Shown one piece after another: positions 16,919 through 25,768 of a stretch of DNA of 64,000 nucleotides. Below the pieces are notes generated by a model. The model worked only from the letters and a program-made list of their open reading frames with translations, ran no database searches and was not told the DNA's origin. The stretch is taken from NCBI RefSeq assembly GCF_025264685.1, contig NZ_CP073721.1:5323001-5387000 (forward strand). The letters run 5' to 3'. This DNA is from Dactylosporangium roseum (lineage in GTDB: Bacteria > Actinomycetota > Actinomycetes > Mycobacteriales > Micromonosporaceae). How positions within the stretch are numbered: position 1 is the first letter of the stretch; the number at the start of each line of letters is the position of its first letter. Both the position numbers and the translations under genes were made by a program.

Positions 16919-17998
16919 ATGCATGAGAAACGCGGCAATCCAAAGCGCGGGTATCTGAACAGGGCCCTCGCCAGCATCGCCATGTTGGGGTTGCTGGCGG
17001 CTGCCGCCATGGGATGTTCGAGCGGCGGCAAGGACAAGACGCCGACCGACCTGAGCGTGGACAGCAACGGAAAGCTGAGCCAGCCGACGACCATCACCGT
17101 CGCGTTACCGGCTCGGTTGGGTGCGTTCACCGACGCCTTGATGGCCCAGGAGTGGGGCGAGTTCCAAGCCAGGAACCTGAAGGTGGATCTGAAGCTGATT
17201 CCCTCGAGTGATGCGTTGGTGCTGCTCGCCAAGGGCGACGTGGACGTCGTTCTCACCGGGATCAGCGCGAACCTGTTGAACGCCGCGAGTTCCGGCATCG
17301 ACATCCGGCTCGCGATGCCGCAATACCTGACGAACCCCAAAGGCAAGACGGGCTGGTACGTGAGCACGAAGGCACTGGGGGGTGCGACGTTCTCCCCGGA
17401 GATGCTCAAGGGCAAGACGGTGGCCTCCAGCCAGGGCTCTGACGGAGCATCGATCCTGGGCCTTGTCGACACCCTACGATCGGCCAACCTGACCTTGAAG
17501 GACGTGACCGTCAAGAAGATGGCGAGTGCGGACATGGTCACGGCGCTGGAGAACGGCGCCGTGTTCGCCGCCGTGGTGTCCGAGCCGCTCAACGTCGCCC
17601 TCGAGGCGAAGCGGAGCGCCGTGATGTTCACGTCTGTCAGCCGCCCGGATTGGCCGCCCGCCTCAGCCATCTTCGGGCCGAACCTGCTCAAGAAGCACCC
17701 TGCGGTCGCGAAGGCATACGCGGCGGCGATCCTGGCGACCCGCGCGAAGCTGGCCGGTGACTACGTCAACGATCCCAAGCGCGCGCCGGAAGTCGCGAAA
17801 GCGCTCGATCTGTCGATGGAGCAACTCCAGAGCGCGACCTCGTACGTGTGGAAGACCGATCTGCGCTTCCCGGACGGATATGTCGAGCAGTATCAGGACA
17901 TCTGGAAGCAGGCTGACCTGCTGACATATTCGACGAAACTGTCCGGTGCCGACATCGTGGACACTTCGGCGTTGGACTGGGCGATCGGCCAACGGTAG
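16919..17998 (+). CDS. ABC transporter substrate-binding lipoprotein (SsuA/TauA/NMT1-like)
   Basis: This 359-residue protein starts with a lipoprotein signal peptide whose lipobox AMGC places the lipid on Cys33. The mature part has the NMT1/SsuA-like two-lobed layout (TITVALPARLGAFTDALM, LAKGDVDVVLTGIS, GKTVASSQGSDG). Such proteins bind sulfonates, nitrate, pyrimidines or aromatic acids outside the membrane. AGGAG precedes the ATG at 16919; the frame is open back to 16742, but that part would destroy the signal peptide. No ATPase or permease is adjacent; the only matching pair is at 36.4-38.1 kb. Confidence 0.85.
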   Translation: MHEKRGNPKRGYLNRALASIAMLGLLAAAAMGCSSGGKDKTPTDLSVDSNGKLSQPTTITVALPARLGAFTDALMAQEWGEFQARNLKVDLKLIPSSDALVLLAKGDVDVVLTGISANLLNAASSGIDIRLAMPQYLTNPKGKTGWYVSTKALGGATFSPEMLKGKTVASSQGSDGASILGLVDTLRSANLTLKDVTVKKMASADMVTALENGAVFAAVVSEPLNVALEAKRSAVMFTSVSRPDWPPASAIFGPNLLKKHPAVAKAYAAAILATRAKLAGDYVNDPKRAPEVAKALDLSMEQLQSATSYVWKTDLRFPDGYVEQYQDIWKQADLLTYSTKLSGADIVDTSALDWAIGQR

Positions 17999-18003
17999 TC
18001 CCC

Positions 18004-18048
18004 GAACCGGCCAGCGGGTTCATCCTCGGTCACGGCACCGTCGCCGTG
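18004..18048 (+). other. Two small hairpins between binding protein and deacylase genes
   Basis: GAACC/GGTTC (about 18004-18021) and CACGGC/GCCGTG (18031-18048, 6-base loop) lie in the 81-base gap. Such elements often reduce read-through after a highly expressed binding-protein gene; attenuation is an inference. Confidence 0.4.
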
Positions 18049-18079
18049 GCGATTCCCCCAGGAAAGGAGGCCGATCCGG

Positions 18080-19807
18080 ATGTCGAATCATGATCTGACG
18101 ATACGTGGGTGCACGGTGGTGGACGGAACCGGCGCCGCACCTTACACCGCCGACATCGGCATCAAGGACGGGGTGATCGCCGAGATCGGCGACCTCGACG
18201 ACCGCTCCGGTCGCACGATCGACGGCGACGGGGCCGTGGCCATGCCGGGCTTCGTCGACATGCACACGCATTTCGACGCGCAGGCCACCTGGGCACAGCA
18301 CATGCAGCCGGCGTCCTGGCACGGCGTGACGACGGCCGTGATGGGAAACTGCGGCGTCGGCTTCGCGCCCGTCGTCCCGGCCGACCGTGATCGCCTGGTC
18401 AAGCTCATGGAGGGCGTCGAGGACATACCAGGCGTCGTGCTGCAAGAGGGTCTCGAATGGAACTGGAACTCCTTCCCCGAGTACCTGGATGCCGTCGACG
18501 GCCTCCGGCACGACATGGACCTCGCCGCGCAACTCCCGCACGCCCCGCTGCGGGTTCGAGTCATGGGCGAGCGAGCTCTGGCCCGAGAGCCCGCGACCGA
18601 CGAGGACATCGACAAGATGGCGGCGATCGCCGCTGAAGCCTTCGCGGCCGGTGCGGTCGGTTTCAGCACTTCGCGCCTCCTCAACCACAAGAGCAGAGCC
18701 GGCGAGGTCATCCCTTCCTACGGGGCCGGCCAGGCTGAACTCGTCGCGATCGCCCGTGCCCTCGGCAGGGGCGGTCGCGGCGCGTTCCAGTTGGTTTCCG
18801 ACTTCGACGATCTGGACGTCGACTTCGGCTTGATCGAGGCGATCGTCGAGGCGTCGAACGTCCCGCTGTCGTTCACGCTGGTCCAACGCAAGGACGAGCC
18901 CGAGCTCTACACCGAGATCCTGCGAAGGATCGCCGCGCTGAACCGGTCCGGCCACAAGGTGCGCGGGCAGGTCGCCGCGCGTGCCATCGGCATGATCATG
19001 GGTTTGCACTGCACGCTGCATCCCTTCATGACCAACCCGGTCTGGAAGGCCGAGATATCCCGGCTCCCGGTTCCCGAGCAGATACGCGTGATGCGGCGGG
19101 ACGAGGTCCGTGCCGCGATCCTCAGCGCGCAGAACGACGAGTTGGTTCCGTCGCTGATCGGCGGGGCGTATCTCTACCGCTGGGCGGACATGTACGAACT
19201 CGCCGATCCGCCCAACTACGAACCCGGTCCCACCGAATCGCTGGTCGCGCGCGCCCGAACCCGTGGGGTCACGCCGGCGGAGATCTGCTACGACATTCTC
19301 GTCCGGGACGAGCAGGGCGGGATGATCTATCTGCCCTCCGCCAACTACGCCTACGGCAGCCTGGATGTGGCGCGCCAGTTGATCAGGAACGAGTACACGT
19401 TGCCGGGCCTCTCCGACGCGGGCGCTCATGTCGGCACCATCTGTGACGCGAGCTTCCCGACGACGATGCTGCAGTCGTGTGTGACCCCCGCGGGGGTCGA
19501 CTGGGACGGGGTCCGCGACTTCGTTCGCAGGCAGGCCCGGTCCACGGCCGAGTTCGTCGGCCTCACCGATCGAGGCATCCTGGCTCCGGGCTACAAGGCC
19601 GATCTGAACGTCGTAGATCTGCGGTCACTCGCCGTCGGAGCGCCGTACGCCTCCTATGACCTGCCGAGCGGCGGGCGACGGTTGCTCCAGCGGGCGACGG
19701 GCTACCTGTACACAGTGGTGTCCGGCGCGGTCACCTACCGAGACGGGGTACCCACCGGAGAACTGCCCGGCAGGCTGGTACGGAGCCGCTGGCATGCGGC
19801 GGCGTAG
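18080..19807 (+). CDS. D-aminoacylase-like amidohydrolase (N-acyl-D-amino-acid deacylase family)
   Basis: This 575-residue protein has the family order: N-terminal strands TIRGCTVVDGTG, the metal motif MHTHFDAQATW, the metal-ligand Cys in GNCGVGFAP, RGQVAARAIG with downstream His residues and the catalytic Asp in SDAGAHVG. These enzymes hydrolyse N-acyl or similar amide bonds with zinc. The substrate may be an amide or hydantoin-like compound and not a D-amino acid. AGGAAAGGAGG gives a very strong ribosome-binding site. It is probably cotranscribed with the binding protein upstream and the cysteine hydrolase downstream. Confidence 0.87.
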   Translation: MSNHDLTIRGCTVVDGTGAAPYTADIGIKDGVIAEIGDLDDRSGRTIDGDGAVAMPGFVDMHTHFDAQATWAQHMQPASWHGVTTAVMGNCGVGFAPVVPADRDRLVKLMEGVEDIPGVVLQEGLEWNWNSFPEYLDAVDGLRHDMDLAAQLPHAPLRVRVMGERALAREPATDEDIDKMAAIAAEAFAAGAVGFSTSRLLNHKSRAGEVIPSYGAGQAELVAIARALGRGGRGAFQLVSDFDDLDVDFGLIEAIVEASNVPLSFTLVQRKDEPELYTEILRRIAALNRSGHKVRGQVAARAIGMIMGLHCTLHPFMTNPVWKAEISRLPVPEQIRVMRRDEVRAAILSAQNDELVPSLIGGAYLYRWADMYELADPPNYEPGPTESLVARARTRGVTPAEICYDILVRDEQGGMIYLPSANYAYGSLDVARQLIRNEYTLPGLSDAGAHVGTICDASFPTTMLQSCVTPAGVDWDGVRDFVRRQARSTAEFVGLTDRGILAPGYKADLNVVDLRSLAVGAPYASYDLPSGGRRLLQRATGYLYTVVSGAVTYRDGVPTGELPGRLVRSRWHAAA

Positions 19808-19861
19808 CGCGTCAGGCCGGGCGCCCAGGACTCAAGGAGCGACGATCGCCATGGGGGCACA

Positions 19862-20527
19862 TTGAGAGAGCTTCACGGTCGTACGGTACGCGACACGCCG
19901 GACGAGATCTTCTCGCCTCGGCGGACGGCTGTCCTGGCCATCGACATGCAGAACGACTTCTGTGATCCTGACGGAGCGTTCCCCTCCGCGATGGCGGCAG
20001 ACGTGTCGATGGCCAGACGAATCGTCCCCGGTCTTGCCGACTTCCTGTCCGCCGCTCGCGCCGCGGGCGTGCTCGTCGCGCACACCCAGCACATCGCGTC
20101 GGCCGGCTTCCGGAGCGACTCGGCCGTACGGATTCGACGCGAGCTCGGACTCGCGGACGGTGGCCGGGGCTGGCCCGCCGGGTTCCAGTACACCGTCGCG
20201 GGCACGTGGGGTGCCGAGTTCATACCCGAACTGACACCGAACGCGCGGGATCTGGTCGTGCCGAAGTACCGAACCAGCGCGTTCGTCGGGACGAGTCTGG
20301 ATCTCCTGCTGCGAGCAAACGAGATCGAGACCGTGATCGTCACAGGCTGCGTCACCAACGGCTGTGTGCTCGCCACCACCGTGCACGCCGGAGCCCTCGA
20401 CTACTCCGTTCATGTCATCCCCGACTACGTGGCAGCTTGGGACCGCGGTCTGCACGAGGCCGCGCTGAGCCTCATGCCCACGGCCGAGCGGCGTGCGGTT
20501 GACGCCGCGTGGAACGTGGACGGTTGA
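19862..20527 (+). CDS. Isochorismatase-like cysteine hydrolase
   Basis: This protein of about 221 residues has the catalytic triad of the isochorismatase/nicotinamidase superfamily: Asp in AIDMQNDF, Lys in VPKYRTSAF and Cys in VTGCVTNGC. It may hydrolyse an N-carbamoyl or amide group, a frequent partner activity of D-aminoacylase-type enzymes. The in-frame start is TTG at 19862 with no good ribosome site. A proper AAGGAG and ATG (19851) lie 11 bases upstream but one base out of frame, running into a TGA that overlaps the TTG. A one-base slip in the five-G run would join them, so the true start is unsure. Confidence 0.83.
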   Translation: MRELHGRTVRDTPDEIFSPRRTAVLAIDMQNDFCDPDGAFPSAMAADVSMARRIVPGLADFLSAARAAGVLVAHTQHIASAGFRSDSAVRIRRELGLADGGRGWPAGFQYTVAGTWGAEFIPELTPNARDLVVPKYRTSAFVGTSLDLLLRANEIETVIVTGCVTNGCVLATTVHAGALDYSVHVIPDYVAAWDRGLHEAALSLMPTAERRAVDAAWNVDG

Positions 20528-20533
20528 GCCAAC

Positions 20534-20571
20534 GGTGCGGGTGCCGGTCGCGGCCGGCCGGCACCCGCACC
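20534..20571. terminator. Strong bidirectional terminator
   Basis: A perfect 14-base stem (20534-20547 with 20558-20571) and a 10-base loop fill the 45-base gap between the convergent hydrolase and MarR genes. Confidence 0.9.
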
Positions 20572-20572
20572 A

Positions 20573-21085
20573 CTACCCGTTCGCCTTCCGACGGGCCGTC
20601 CCCTGCCGCCGCTCGGCGAACAGCCGCTGCTGATTGCTGTCGACCAGCTTGGCCACGATAGCGCCCAGCCGCTTCACCTGGGCCGGGCCGATGAACGACA
20701 GAATCTCCGCCGCCAACCGGTCCTCCGAGGCCTGGGTCTCCAGGTACAGTCGCTCGCCGTCGGGCGTCAGCTCCAGGATCACCGCCCGCCGGTCCTGGGC
20801 GACCCCGAAGTGCCGCTTGATCAATCCTTTCTTGACCATCGACTCGATGGTCTCCGAGATCGCCGGCGGTGTGATGCCGAATCGGCTCGCCAGCTCACTC
20901 GACAGTGTCACGCCGCCGTGAATGTGTTTGAGGATGCGCATCTGTCGATAGCTCAGACCATGCACACCGATGAGCTCCTTTTCTTCCAGCCGCACGATGA
21001 TCTGCGCAAGGCGGATCAACTCACGACCCACCGGGACAGCCGAGTCGAGCGGATCAACTTCCGGAACTCTCTGCGAAGCTGGCAT
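20573..21085 (-). CDS. MarR-family transcriptional regulator
   Basis: This 170-residue protein has the winged-helix MarR layout: LSYRQMRILKHIHGGVT, the recognition region RFGITPPAISETIESMVKKGLIKR and the wing with DRRAVILELTPDGERL. It probably controls the long catabolic operon upstream on the same strand and senses a CoA ester or acid. The start MPASQRVPEVDP at 21085 was preferred; the frame runs to 21112. The 57-base gap to the synthetase gene carries an AT-rich stretch (TTTATTATT on the minus strand) that may be its own -10 region. Confidence 0.88.
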   Translation of the reverse strand: MPASQRVPEVDPLDSAVPVGRELIRLAQIIVRLEEKELIGVHGLSYRQMRILKHIHGGVTLSSELASRFGITPPAISETIESMVKKGLIKRHFGVAQDRRAVILELTPDGERLYLETQASEDRLAAEILSFIGPAQVKRLGAIVAKLVDSNQQRLFAERRQGTARRKANG

Positions 21086-21142
21086 GGCTGAATAATAAAG
21101 GGTCCACACCAACTGCGGCCAACCTACCGGCAGAGTACGCGG

Positions 21143-23209
21143 TCAACGAGTCCGGCAAACCACGTCCAAGGCCACAACCCGAGTGCCGCGAATGGCCAGC
21201 GGGTTGATCTCCACCTCCTCGACCTCCTCGTGGTCGAGCGCGAGCTGAGCCACCGCGCCCATGGCGCCGACCACTGCGGGCAGCGTCGCCGGCACGATCC
21301 CGCGCGGATGCGCGGTCAGCCGCCCACCGGCCAGCCGGTGCAACGCCGCCGCGACGTGCTCGTCCGGCTCCGTCGCCATCACCGTCTCCGCCTGGCCCAC
21401 AATCTCCACCAACCGTCCGCCCAGCCCGACGACGAGCACCGGGCCGAAGTCGGCGTCGCGGCGTACCCCACAGAACAGCTCCACGTCCGGGGTGACCATT
21501 TCCTGCACCAACAGTTCGGCCGGCATACCGAGCGAGGCGGCGACCTCCAGCAGCTCGGCCGCGGCGGCGCGGACCGCCTGGGCGTCGGCGAGTCCCAGGA
21601 CGACGCCACCGTGGTCGGACTTGTGCACCAGTGTGGTCGAGTCCAGCTTCAGCGCCACCGGGAAGCCGACGCTCGACGCGACCTTCACCGCCGTCTCGAC
21701 ATCAGTGGCAGTGCCGAACCCCGCGGTCGGCACGTCGAACGCTTGCAGCAACAGGAACGCGTCGGCCTGACGAAGCATGCCCCGGTGCGGGATCGTGCCC
21801 TTCCGCCCGGACGGCGTCCGGCGGCGTTCCGCCGCCGCGGGCGCGGGATACCGCACGAGGCCGGCCACGACGTCGAGCGCCCGGCTCGGATCGGACACGG
21901 CCGGAACCCCGCGCACGGACAGATCATGGGCGGCCGCATCGTCGTGCGCGGCGACGACCAGGGGGGTCCCCGTAGGGCTGTGGTACCGCGACAGCGTCTC
22001 GATGATCTCGTCCCGCCGTGTCGAGTTGGTGCCGTAGAGCACCAGGCAGTCGTAGGAACTGGACCGTAGAGCCCGTTCGAGCACCTGCGGAAGGATGGCC
22101 GGGTCGTTGATGCTCTGCGCGGTCACGTCGATCGGGTTGATCGGGCTGGCGAACGGCGGCAGCACTGCCCGCAGCTCCTCCTGCTCCGCTGACGGCAGCG
22201 CCGGAACGGTGAGCCCCCGACTCGTCGCCACGTCGGCCAGGTGGATACCCATGCCACCGCTCGCGGTCACGATGCCGATCCGGTTGCCCTTCGGGCGGTT
22301 GCCGGCGAGCAACACCGCCGCGTGGTCGACGAGCGCCTTCGGGCTCGCCGCGAAGACGACGCCCTCGCCGCGCAAGGCCGTGCGGAGTGCGTCGTCGTCC
22401 GACGCGATCGCGCCGGTGTGCCCCTGGGCGCCGCGGGCTCCAGCCTCCGACGTGCCCATCTTGAGCATCACGATCGGCTTGCCGAGATCTGCCGCTCGTG
22501 CGGCGACCCTCGCCATCCGCCGCGGCTCGCGCAAACCCTCCACGCACAGGATCACGACCTGGATCTCGTCCTGCTCGACCGCATACTCGACAGCGTCAGC
22601 CGCCACGACGTCGCACTCGTTGCCCGTCGCGCACATGAGCGCCGCTCCGAGTCCCCGCCGCTGCACGTCATTGAAGATACCGCCGCCGACGGCGCCGCTC
22701 TGGCTGATCACCGCGATCGGCCGCCGGCTCGCCGGTCGCGTGTCGAACCGCATGAAGCTCGCGACCATCGAGTTGTGCATGTTCACGATGCCGACCGCGT
22801 TCGGACCCAGTACGGGCATGCCGGCGTTCCCGGCGATACATCGGATACGATGCTGGGCCTCGGCACCCGCGGCACCCAACTCGGCGAAGCCGCTGCTGAG
22901 CACGACGGCGGCACCGGCACCGGCGCGGGCGGATTCGTCGACGACGTCGGCGACAGCGTGTGCGGGAACGCAGACGAGCACCAGGTCGGGCGGTGCCGGC
23001 AACTCGCTCACGCGTGTCGCACCCGGTACGCCCCGCAGGTCGTTGCCGGAGGAGGAAATGGCGAACACCTCCCCCGTGAATCCTCCGGCCAGCAGGTAGG
23101 CGAGCAGCCGCCCGCCGAGGCGGGTCTCGTCAGCGCTCGCGCCCACGACGGCGATCGAGCGCGGCCGGAACAGCCGGTCGAGGGCCACCAGACGGTTGGT
23201 CGTCCGCAT
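21143..23209 (-). CDS. Acyl-CoA synthetase, ADP-forming type (acetate-CoA ligase family)
   Basis: This 688-residue protein is a one-chain NDP-forming acyl-CoA synthetase. A CoA-binding Rossmann domain covers about 1-130 (SIAVVGASADETRLGG), succinyl-CoA ligase-like domains about 140-450 (VISQSGAVGGG; catalytic-loop His in QGHTGAIAS) and an ATP-grasp domain about 470-688 (PVALKLDSTTLVHKSDHGGV). It interconverts an acyl-CoA and acid with ADP/ATP, so it could activate the substrate or conserve energy from a product CoA ester. Its ATG shares one base with the stop of the DUF35 gene upstream, so the genes are cotranscribed. Confidence 0.88.
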   Translation of the reverse strand: MRTTNRLVALDRLFRPRSIAVVGASADETRLGGRLLAYLLAGGFTGEVFAISSSGNDLRGVPGATRVSELPAPPDLVLVCVPAHAVADVVDESARAGAGAAVVLSSGFAELGAAGAEAQHRIRCIAGNAGMPVLGPNAVGIVNMHNSMVASFMRFDTRPASRRPIAVISQSGAVGGGIFNDVQRRGLGAALMCATGNECDVVAADAVEYAVEQDEIQVVILCVEGLREPRRMARVAARAADLGKPIVMLKMGTSEAGARGAQGHTGAIASDDDALRTALRGEGVVFAASPKALVDHAAVLLAGNRPKGNRIGIVTASGGMGIHLADVATSRGLTVPALPSAEQEELRAVLPPFASPINPIDVTAQSINDPAILPQVLERALRSSSYDCLVLYGTNSTRRDEIIETLSRYHSPTGTPLVVAAHDDAAAHDLSVRGVPAVSDPSRALDVVAGLVRYPAPAAAERRRTPSGRKGTIPHRGMLRQADAFLLLQAFDVPTAGFGTATDVETAVKVASSVGFPVALKLDSTTLVHKSDHGGVVLGLADAQAVRAAAAELLEVAASLGMPAELLVQEMVTPDVELFCGVRRDADFGPVLVVGLGGRLVEIVGQAETVMATEPDEHVAAALHRLAGGRLTAHPRGIVPATLPAVVGAMGAVAQLALDHEEVEEVEINPLAIRGTRVVALDVVCRTR

Positions 23210-23613
23210 CAGGCCGCCCCCTCCGGCTCGAACTTCAGCAGTGTCACGTCGCCGACGTCGACGAACACCGGGCGCACCCGCATGCCCACCTTGATCTCCT
23301 CCGGCGCGACGTTCACCAGCTCACTCGTGCACCGGGGGCCCTCGTCGAACTCGACGACGGCGAGGAGCTGCGGCACGTCCCCGGCCCACTCGGATGAGGT
23401 CGGGCGGTGCGCCACCGTGAAGGTGTAGACCGAGCCGGTCCCGCCGACCTCACGCCACTCCAGGTCGTCGGCCAGGGTCAGCGGGGCGAGCACGCGCGGG
23501 TAGTACACCCAGCTTCCGGTGCTCGGCGAGTACTGCAGGAGAACCTTGCGGTCCCGCAGGCCCGTCCAGAACGGTGCCGAGGTCGCGGTGGCCACGGGCA
23601 GTGGTTTGTCCAT
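23209..23613 (-). CDS. DUF35 OB-fold protein lacking the zinc-ribbon cysteines
   Basis: This 134-residue protein has the DUF35 OB fold (GTGSVYTFTVAHRPTS, LLAVVEFDEGPRCTSELV). The N-terminal segment where the zinc ribbon should be reads LLQYSPSTGSWVYYPR and has no Cys pair. It lies directly after the 23620-24819 thiolase-fold gene, six bases apart, and is its likely partner subunit. Loss of the zinc site is known in part of this family and need not mean loss of function. Confidence 0.82.
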   Translation of the reverse strand: MDKPLPVATATSAPFWTGLRDRKVLLQYSPSTGSWVYYPRVLAPLTLADDLEWREVGGTGSVYTFTVAHRPTSSEWAGDVPQLLAVVEFDEGPRCTSELVNVAPEEIKVGMRVRPVFVDVGDVTLLKFEPEGAA

Positions 23614-23619
23614 GGTCGG

Positions 23620-24819
23620 TCACTCCCCCCGCAGGATCAACGCGACCTGCTCGCTCATGATCCCGCCGTTACCGGTGACGAACGCGGTGTCGCAGCCGGG
23701 CACCTGTGCTTCGCCGGCGCGGCCCATGATCTGACGGGCCGCATCGCACACGTGCGACATCCCGCCGGCCATACCGCTCTGCCCGAACGAAAGCTGCCCG
23801 CCCTGCGTGTTGCAGGGAAAGTCGCCGCGGTAGGTGAGGTCATGCTCTCGGACGAACTGGGCGCCGGCGCCCTTCTTGCAGAAACCGGCGTCCTCGATCG
23901 TCAGCAGTGCGGTGATCGTGTAGCAGTCGTAGAGCGAGACCATGTCGATGTCGGACCGGGCGACGCCCGCCATGGCGAAGGCCCGGTCCGCCGCTGCCGC
24001 GATCGGCGTACGCAGCAGGTCACGCGCATAGGTGGGCGTCTTGAACTCCAGCCGTTCGCCGCAGCCGACGACCCAGACCGGTCGGTGGTTGGCCCGCCGC
24101 GCCACCTCCCGGGAGGCGACGACCACCGACGCGCCGCCGAAGCAGCGCATGACCGTCTCCAGCATGTGGATCGGATCGCAGACCATGGGACTGGCGAGCA
24201 CATCGTCGACCGTGATCGGCTTGCCGTGGAAGACAGCGTCCGGGTTGGCGCAGGCGTTGAACCGCTGATCGACCGCGATCTTGGCCAGAGCCTGAGCGTC
24301 GTAGCCGAACTCAGCGGCGTAGCGGTTGGCGATCATGGCGTAGGGCGCGTTCTGCGCGATGTTGCCGTACGGGATCTCGAACTCGGCCTGCGGCGAGCCG
24401 AACAGCTCGCTGGATGCGCCGTACCGGCGAATGTCATGCGCCGGACGATGCGGCGACTCCGCGACCGGGCCGGCCGGCACGGTGCACAGCACGACGTCGG
24501 CGAGGCCCATCTCGATCGCCGCGGCCGCGCGCCAGATCATGCCCGCGCTGGTCGCACCGCCGAGGTCTACGAACTCGGCGAAATCGACCTCGATACCGAG
24601 GTACTCGGCGAGGGTCGCGGGCACGAACCGGGCCGACTCGGCGACATGGGTGGCGACCAGTCCGTTCACGTCGGTGGGGGCGATGCCCGCGTCGTCGAGC
24701 GCGGCCCTGGACAACAGCGCCCACTGCTCGATCGTCGGCCGCGGGGTCAGCGTCGACCGGCGTTCCGGGCGCAGCTCGGTGAACCCGACGATGGCCGCGT
24801 CCCCGCGCAGGCCAGTCAC
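23620..24819 (-). CDS. Thiolase-fold protein, Ltp2-like (second copy)
   Basis: This 399-residue protein has the thiolase fold but no thiolase catalytic residues. The nucleophile segment is DLGGATSAGM and the usual GHP loop is NTQGGQLSFGQSG, with Gln in place of His. LYDCYTITALL carries the Tyr shared with the other two copies. An aldolase role with the DUF35 protein that follows is likely. The GTG at 24819 overlaps the MaoC stop (GTGA); the long frame up to 25134 is only a high-GC extension. Confidence 0.82.
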   Translation of the reverse strand: MTGLRGDAAIVGFTELRPERRSTLTPRPTIEQWALLSRAALDDAGIAPTDVNGLVATHVAESARFVPATLAEYLGIEVDFAEFVDLGGATSAGMIWRAAAAIEMGLADVVLCTVPAGPVAESPHRPAHDIRRYGASSELFGSPQAEFEIPYGNIAQNAPYAMIANRYAAEFGYDAQALAKIAVDQRFNACANPDAVFHGKPITVDDVLASPMVCDPIHMLETVMRCFGGASVVVASREVARRANHRPVWVVGCGERLEFKTPTYARDLLRTPIAAAADRAFAMAGVARSDIDMVSLYDCYTITALLTIEDAGFCKKGAGAQFVREHDLTYRGDFPCNTQGGQLSFGQSGMAGGMSHVCDAARQIMGRAGEAQVPGCDTAFVTGNGGIMSEQVALILRGE

Positions 24820-25271
24820 GGCACGTCTCCGATCGACCCGATCGACCCGATCGAAAGGGATGCCTTTCCTGACATCAGCACAGTTCCTTCCTGGTTGAGT
24901 GCCCGCAGCTCGACGTCGACGAGGTCGGCGGCGTCGGCGCCGCGGCGGCGTCCGGTGACGGTCGCGCAGAATCGCAGCAACTGATCGGGGTAGGCGCTGG
25001 CGCGGTTGGTGATCGACATGGACACCACCCGGCCGCGGGTGCCCACCCAGTCGGTGAGGACCTTCATCATCAGCGCGCTCTGCAGCGGACCATGCACAAG
25101 GATGTCCGGGTGTCCCTCCACCGTGGTCGCCCAATCGCGGTCATAGTGGATGCGGTGCCCGTTGTACGTCGCGGCGCTGAAGAAGAAGAGCTGTGCCCGG
25201 CTGACGGTCGTCTCCAGCACCGGCAGTTCGTCACCCGGCTGCGCCGTCTGCGGTTCGATAGCGGTTCCCAT
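24816..25271 (-). CDS. MaoC-type enoyl-CoA hydratase, subunit with NGHRIHYD motif
   Basis: This 151-residue hot-dog-fold protein carries YNGHRIHYDRDWATTVEGHP, the motif of the MaoC/mesaconyl-CoA hydratase group, and then ILVHGPLQ. It should form a heteromeric hydratase with the 25271-25768 product, as ChsH1/ChsH2 do. The ATG at 25271 shares one base with the upstream stop; GTG 25274 is also possible. The C-terminus is a threefold Ser-Ile-Gly repeat encoded by a 9-base tandem repeat. Confidence 0.83.
   Translation of the reverse strand: MGTAIEPQTAQPGDELPVLETTVSRAQLFFFSAATYNGHRIHYDRDWATTVEGHPDILVHGPLQSALMMKVLTDWVGTRGRVVSMSITNRASAYPDQLLRFCATVTGRRRGADAADLVDVELRALNQEGTVLMSGKASLSIGSIGSIGDVP
24831..24857. 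repeat. 9-base tandem repeat (about three copies)
   Basis: GATCGACCC occurs twice, followed by a third diverged unit. It encodes the Ser-Ile-Gly repeat at the end of the MaoC protein, just before the thiolase-fold start codon. Confidence 0.75.
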
Positions 25272-25768
25272 CACTCCTCCGGCCGGACGATCGTGGATCG
25301 GCGCACGACGGCGACGAGTTCGCCGCGCTGGTTCTCGAACGAGATCTCCCGGGTCAACACCACGAACCGGCCGCTGCGCCCCTGTTTTTCGACGATGCCG
25401 CCGATGCGAGTCGTCGCGGTGAGCGTGTCACCGGGGTAGGCCCACGCGTGGTACTCGGCCTCCTGCCCGCCGGCCATACGCTTGCCCGGCAGCGGAATGG
25501 GCCGGCCCCGATCGACCGGGATACCGTCGGGGCGCAGGTCGGCCAGGTCGGCGACCGGGGCGACGACGTAGGTGACGAACATCGGCGGCATGACGACGTC
25601 GGGATGACCGGCCGCCGCCGCGGCGTCCCGGTCGAAGTACAGCGGGTTGTGATCGCCGACTGCGGCGGCGTACCGCTGGAACTCGGTGGCGCAGACCTCG
25701 CCGCGGTGCTGCTCGACGACGGTGCCGACGAGGGCCGCGAGCTCGGGGGTGACCAGCGGCTCAGACAT
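25271..25768 (-). CDS. MaoC-type hydratase, N-terminal-type subunit
   Basis: This 165-residue hot-dog-fold protein resembles the N-terminal MaoC domain class (FAS1-type dehydratase). It has YAAAVGDHNPLYFDRDAA, where the Asp-Asn-Pro is kept but the catalytic His is Tyr. Such a subunit usually shapes the pocket while its partner carries the active His. The start at 25768 overlaps the end of the dehydrogenase gene by eight bases. Confidence 0.83.
   Translation of the reverse strand: MSEPLVTPELAALVGTVVEQHRGEVCATEFQRYAAAVGDHNPLYFDRDAAAAAGHPDVVMPPMFVTYVVAPVADLADLRPDGIPVDRGRPIPLPGKRMAGGQEAEYHAWAYPGDTLTATTRIGGIVEKQGRSGRFVVLTREISFENQRGELVAVVRRSTIVRPEE

Noticed and set aside
24831..24857. CRISPR-like or phase-variable repeat
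   Set aside because: Only about three 9-base units in frame, without spacers; copy change would alter only a short C-terminal tail.
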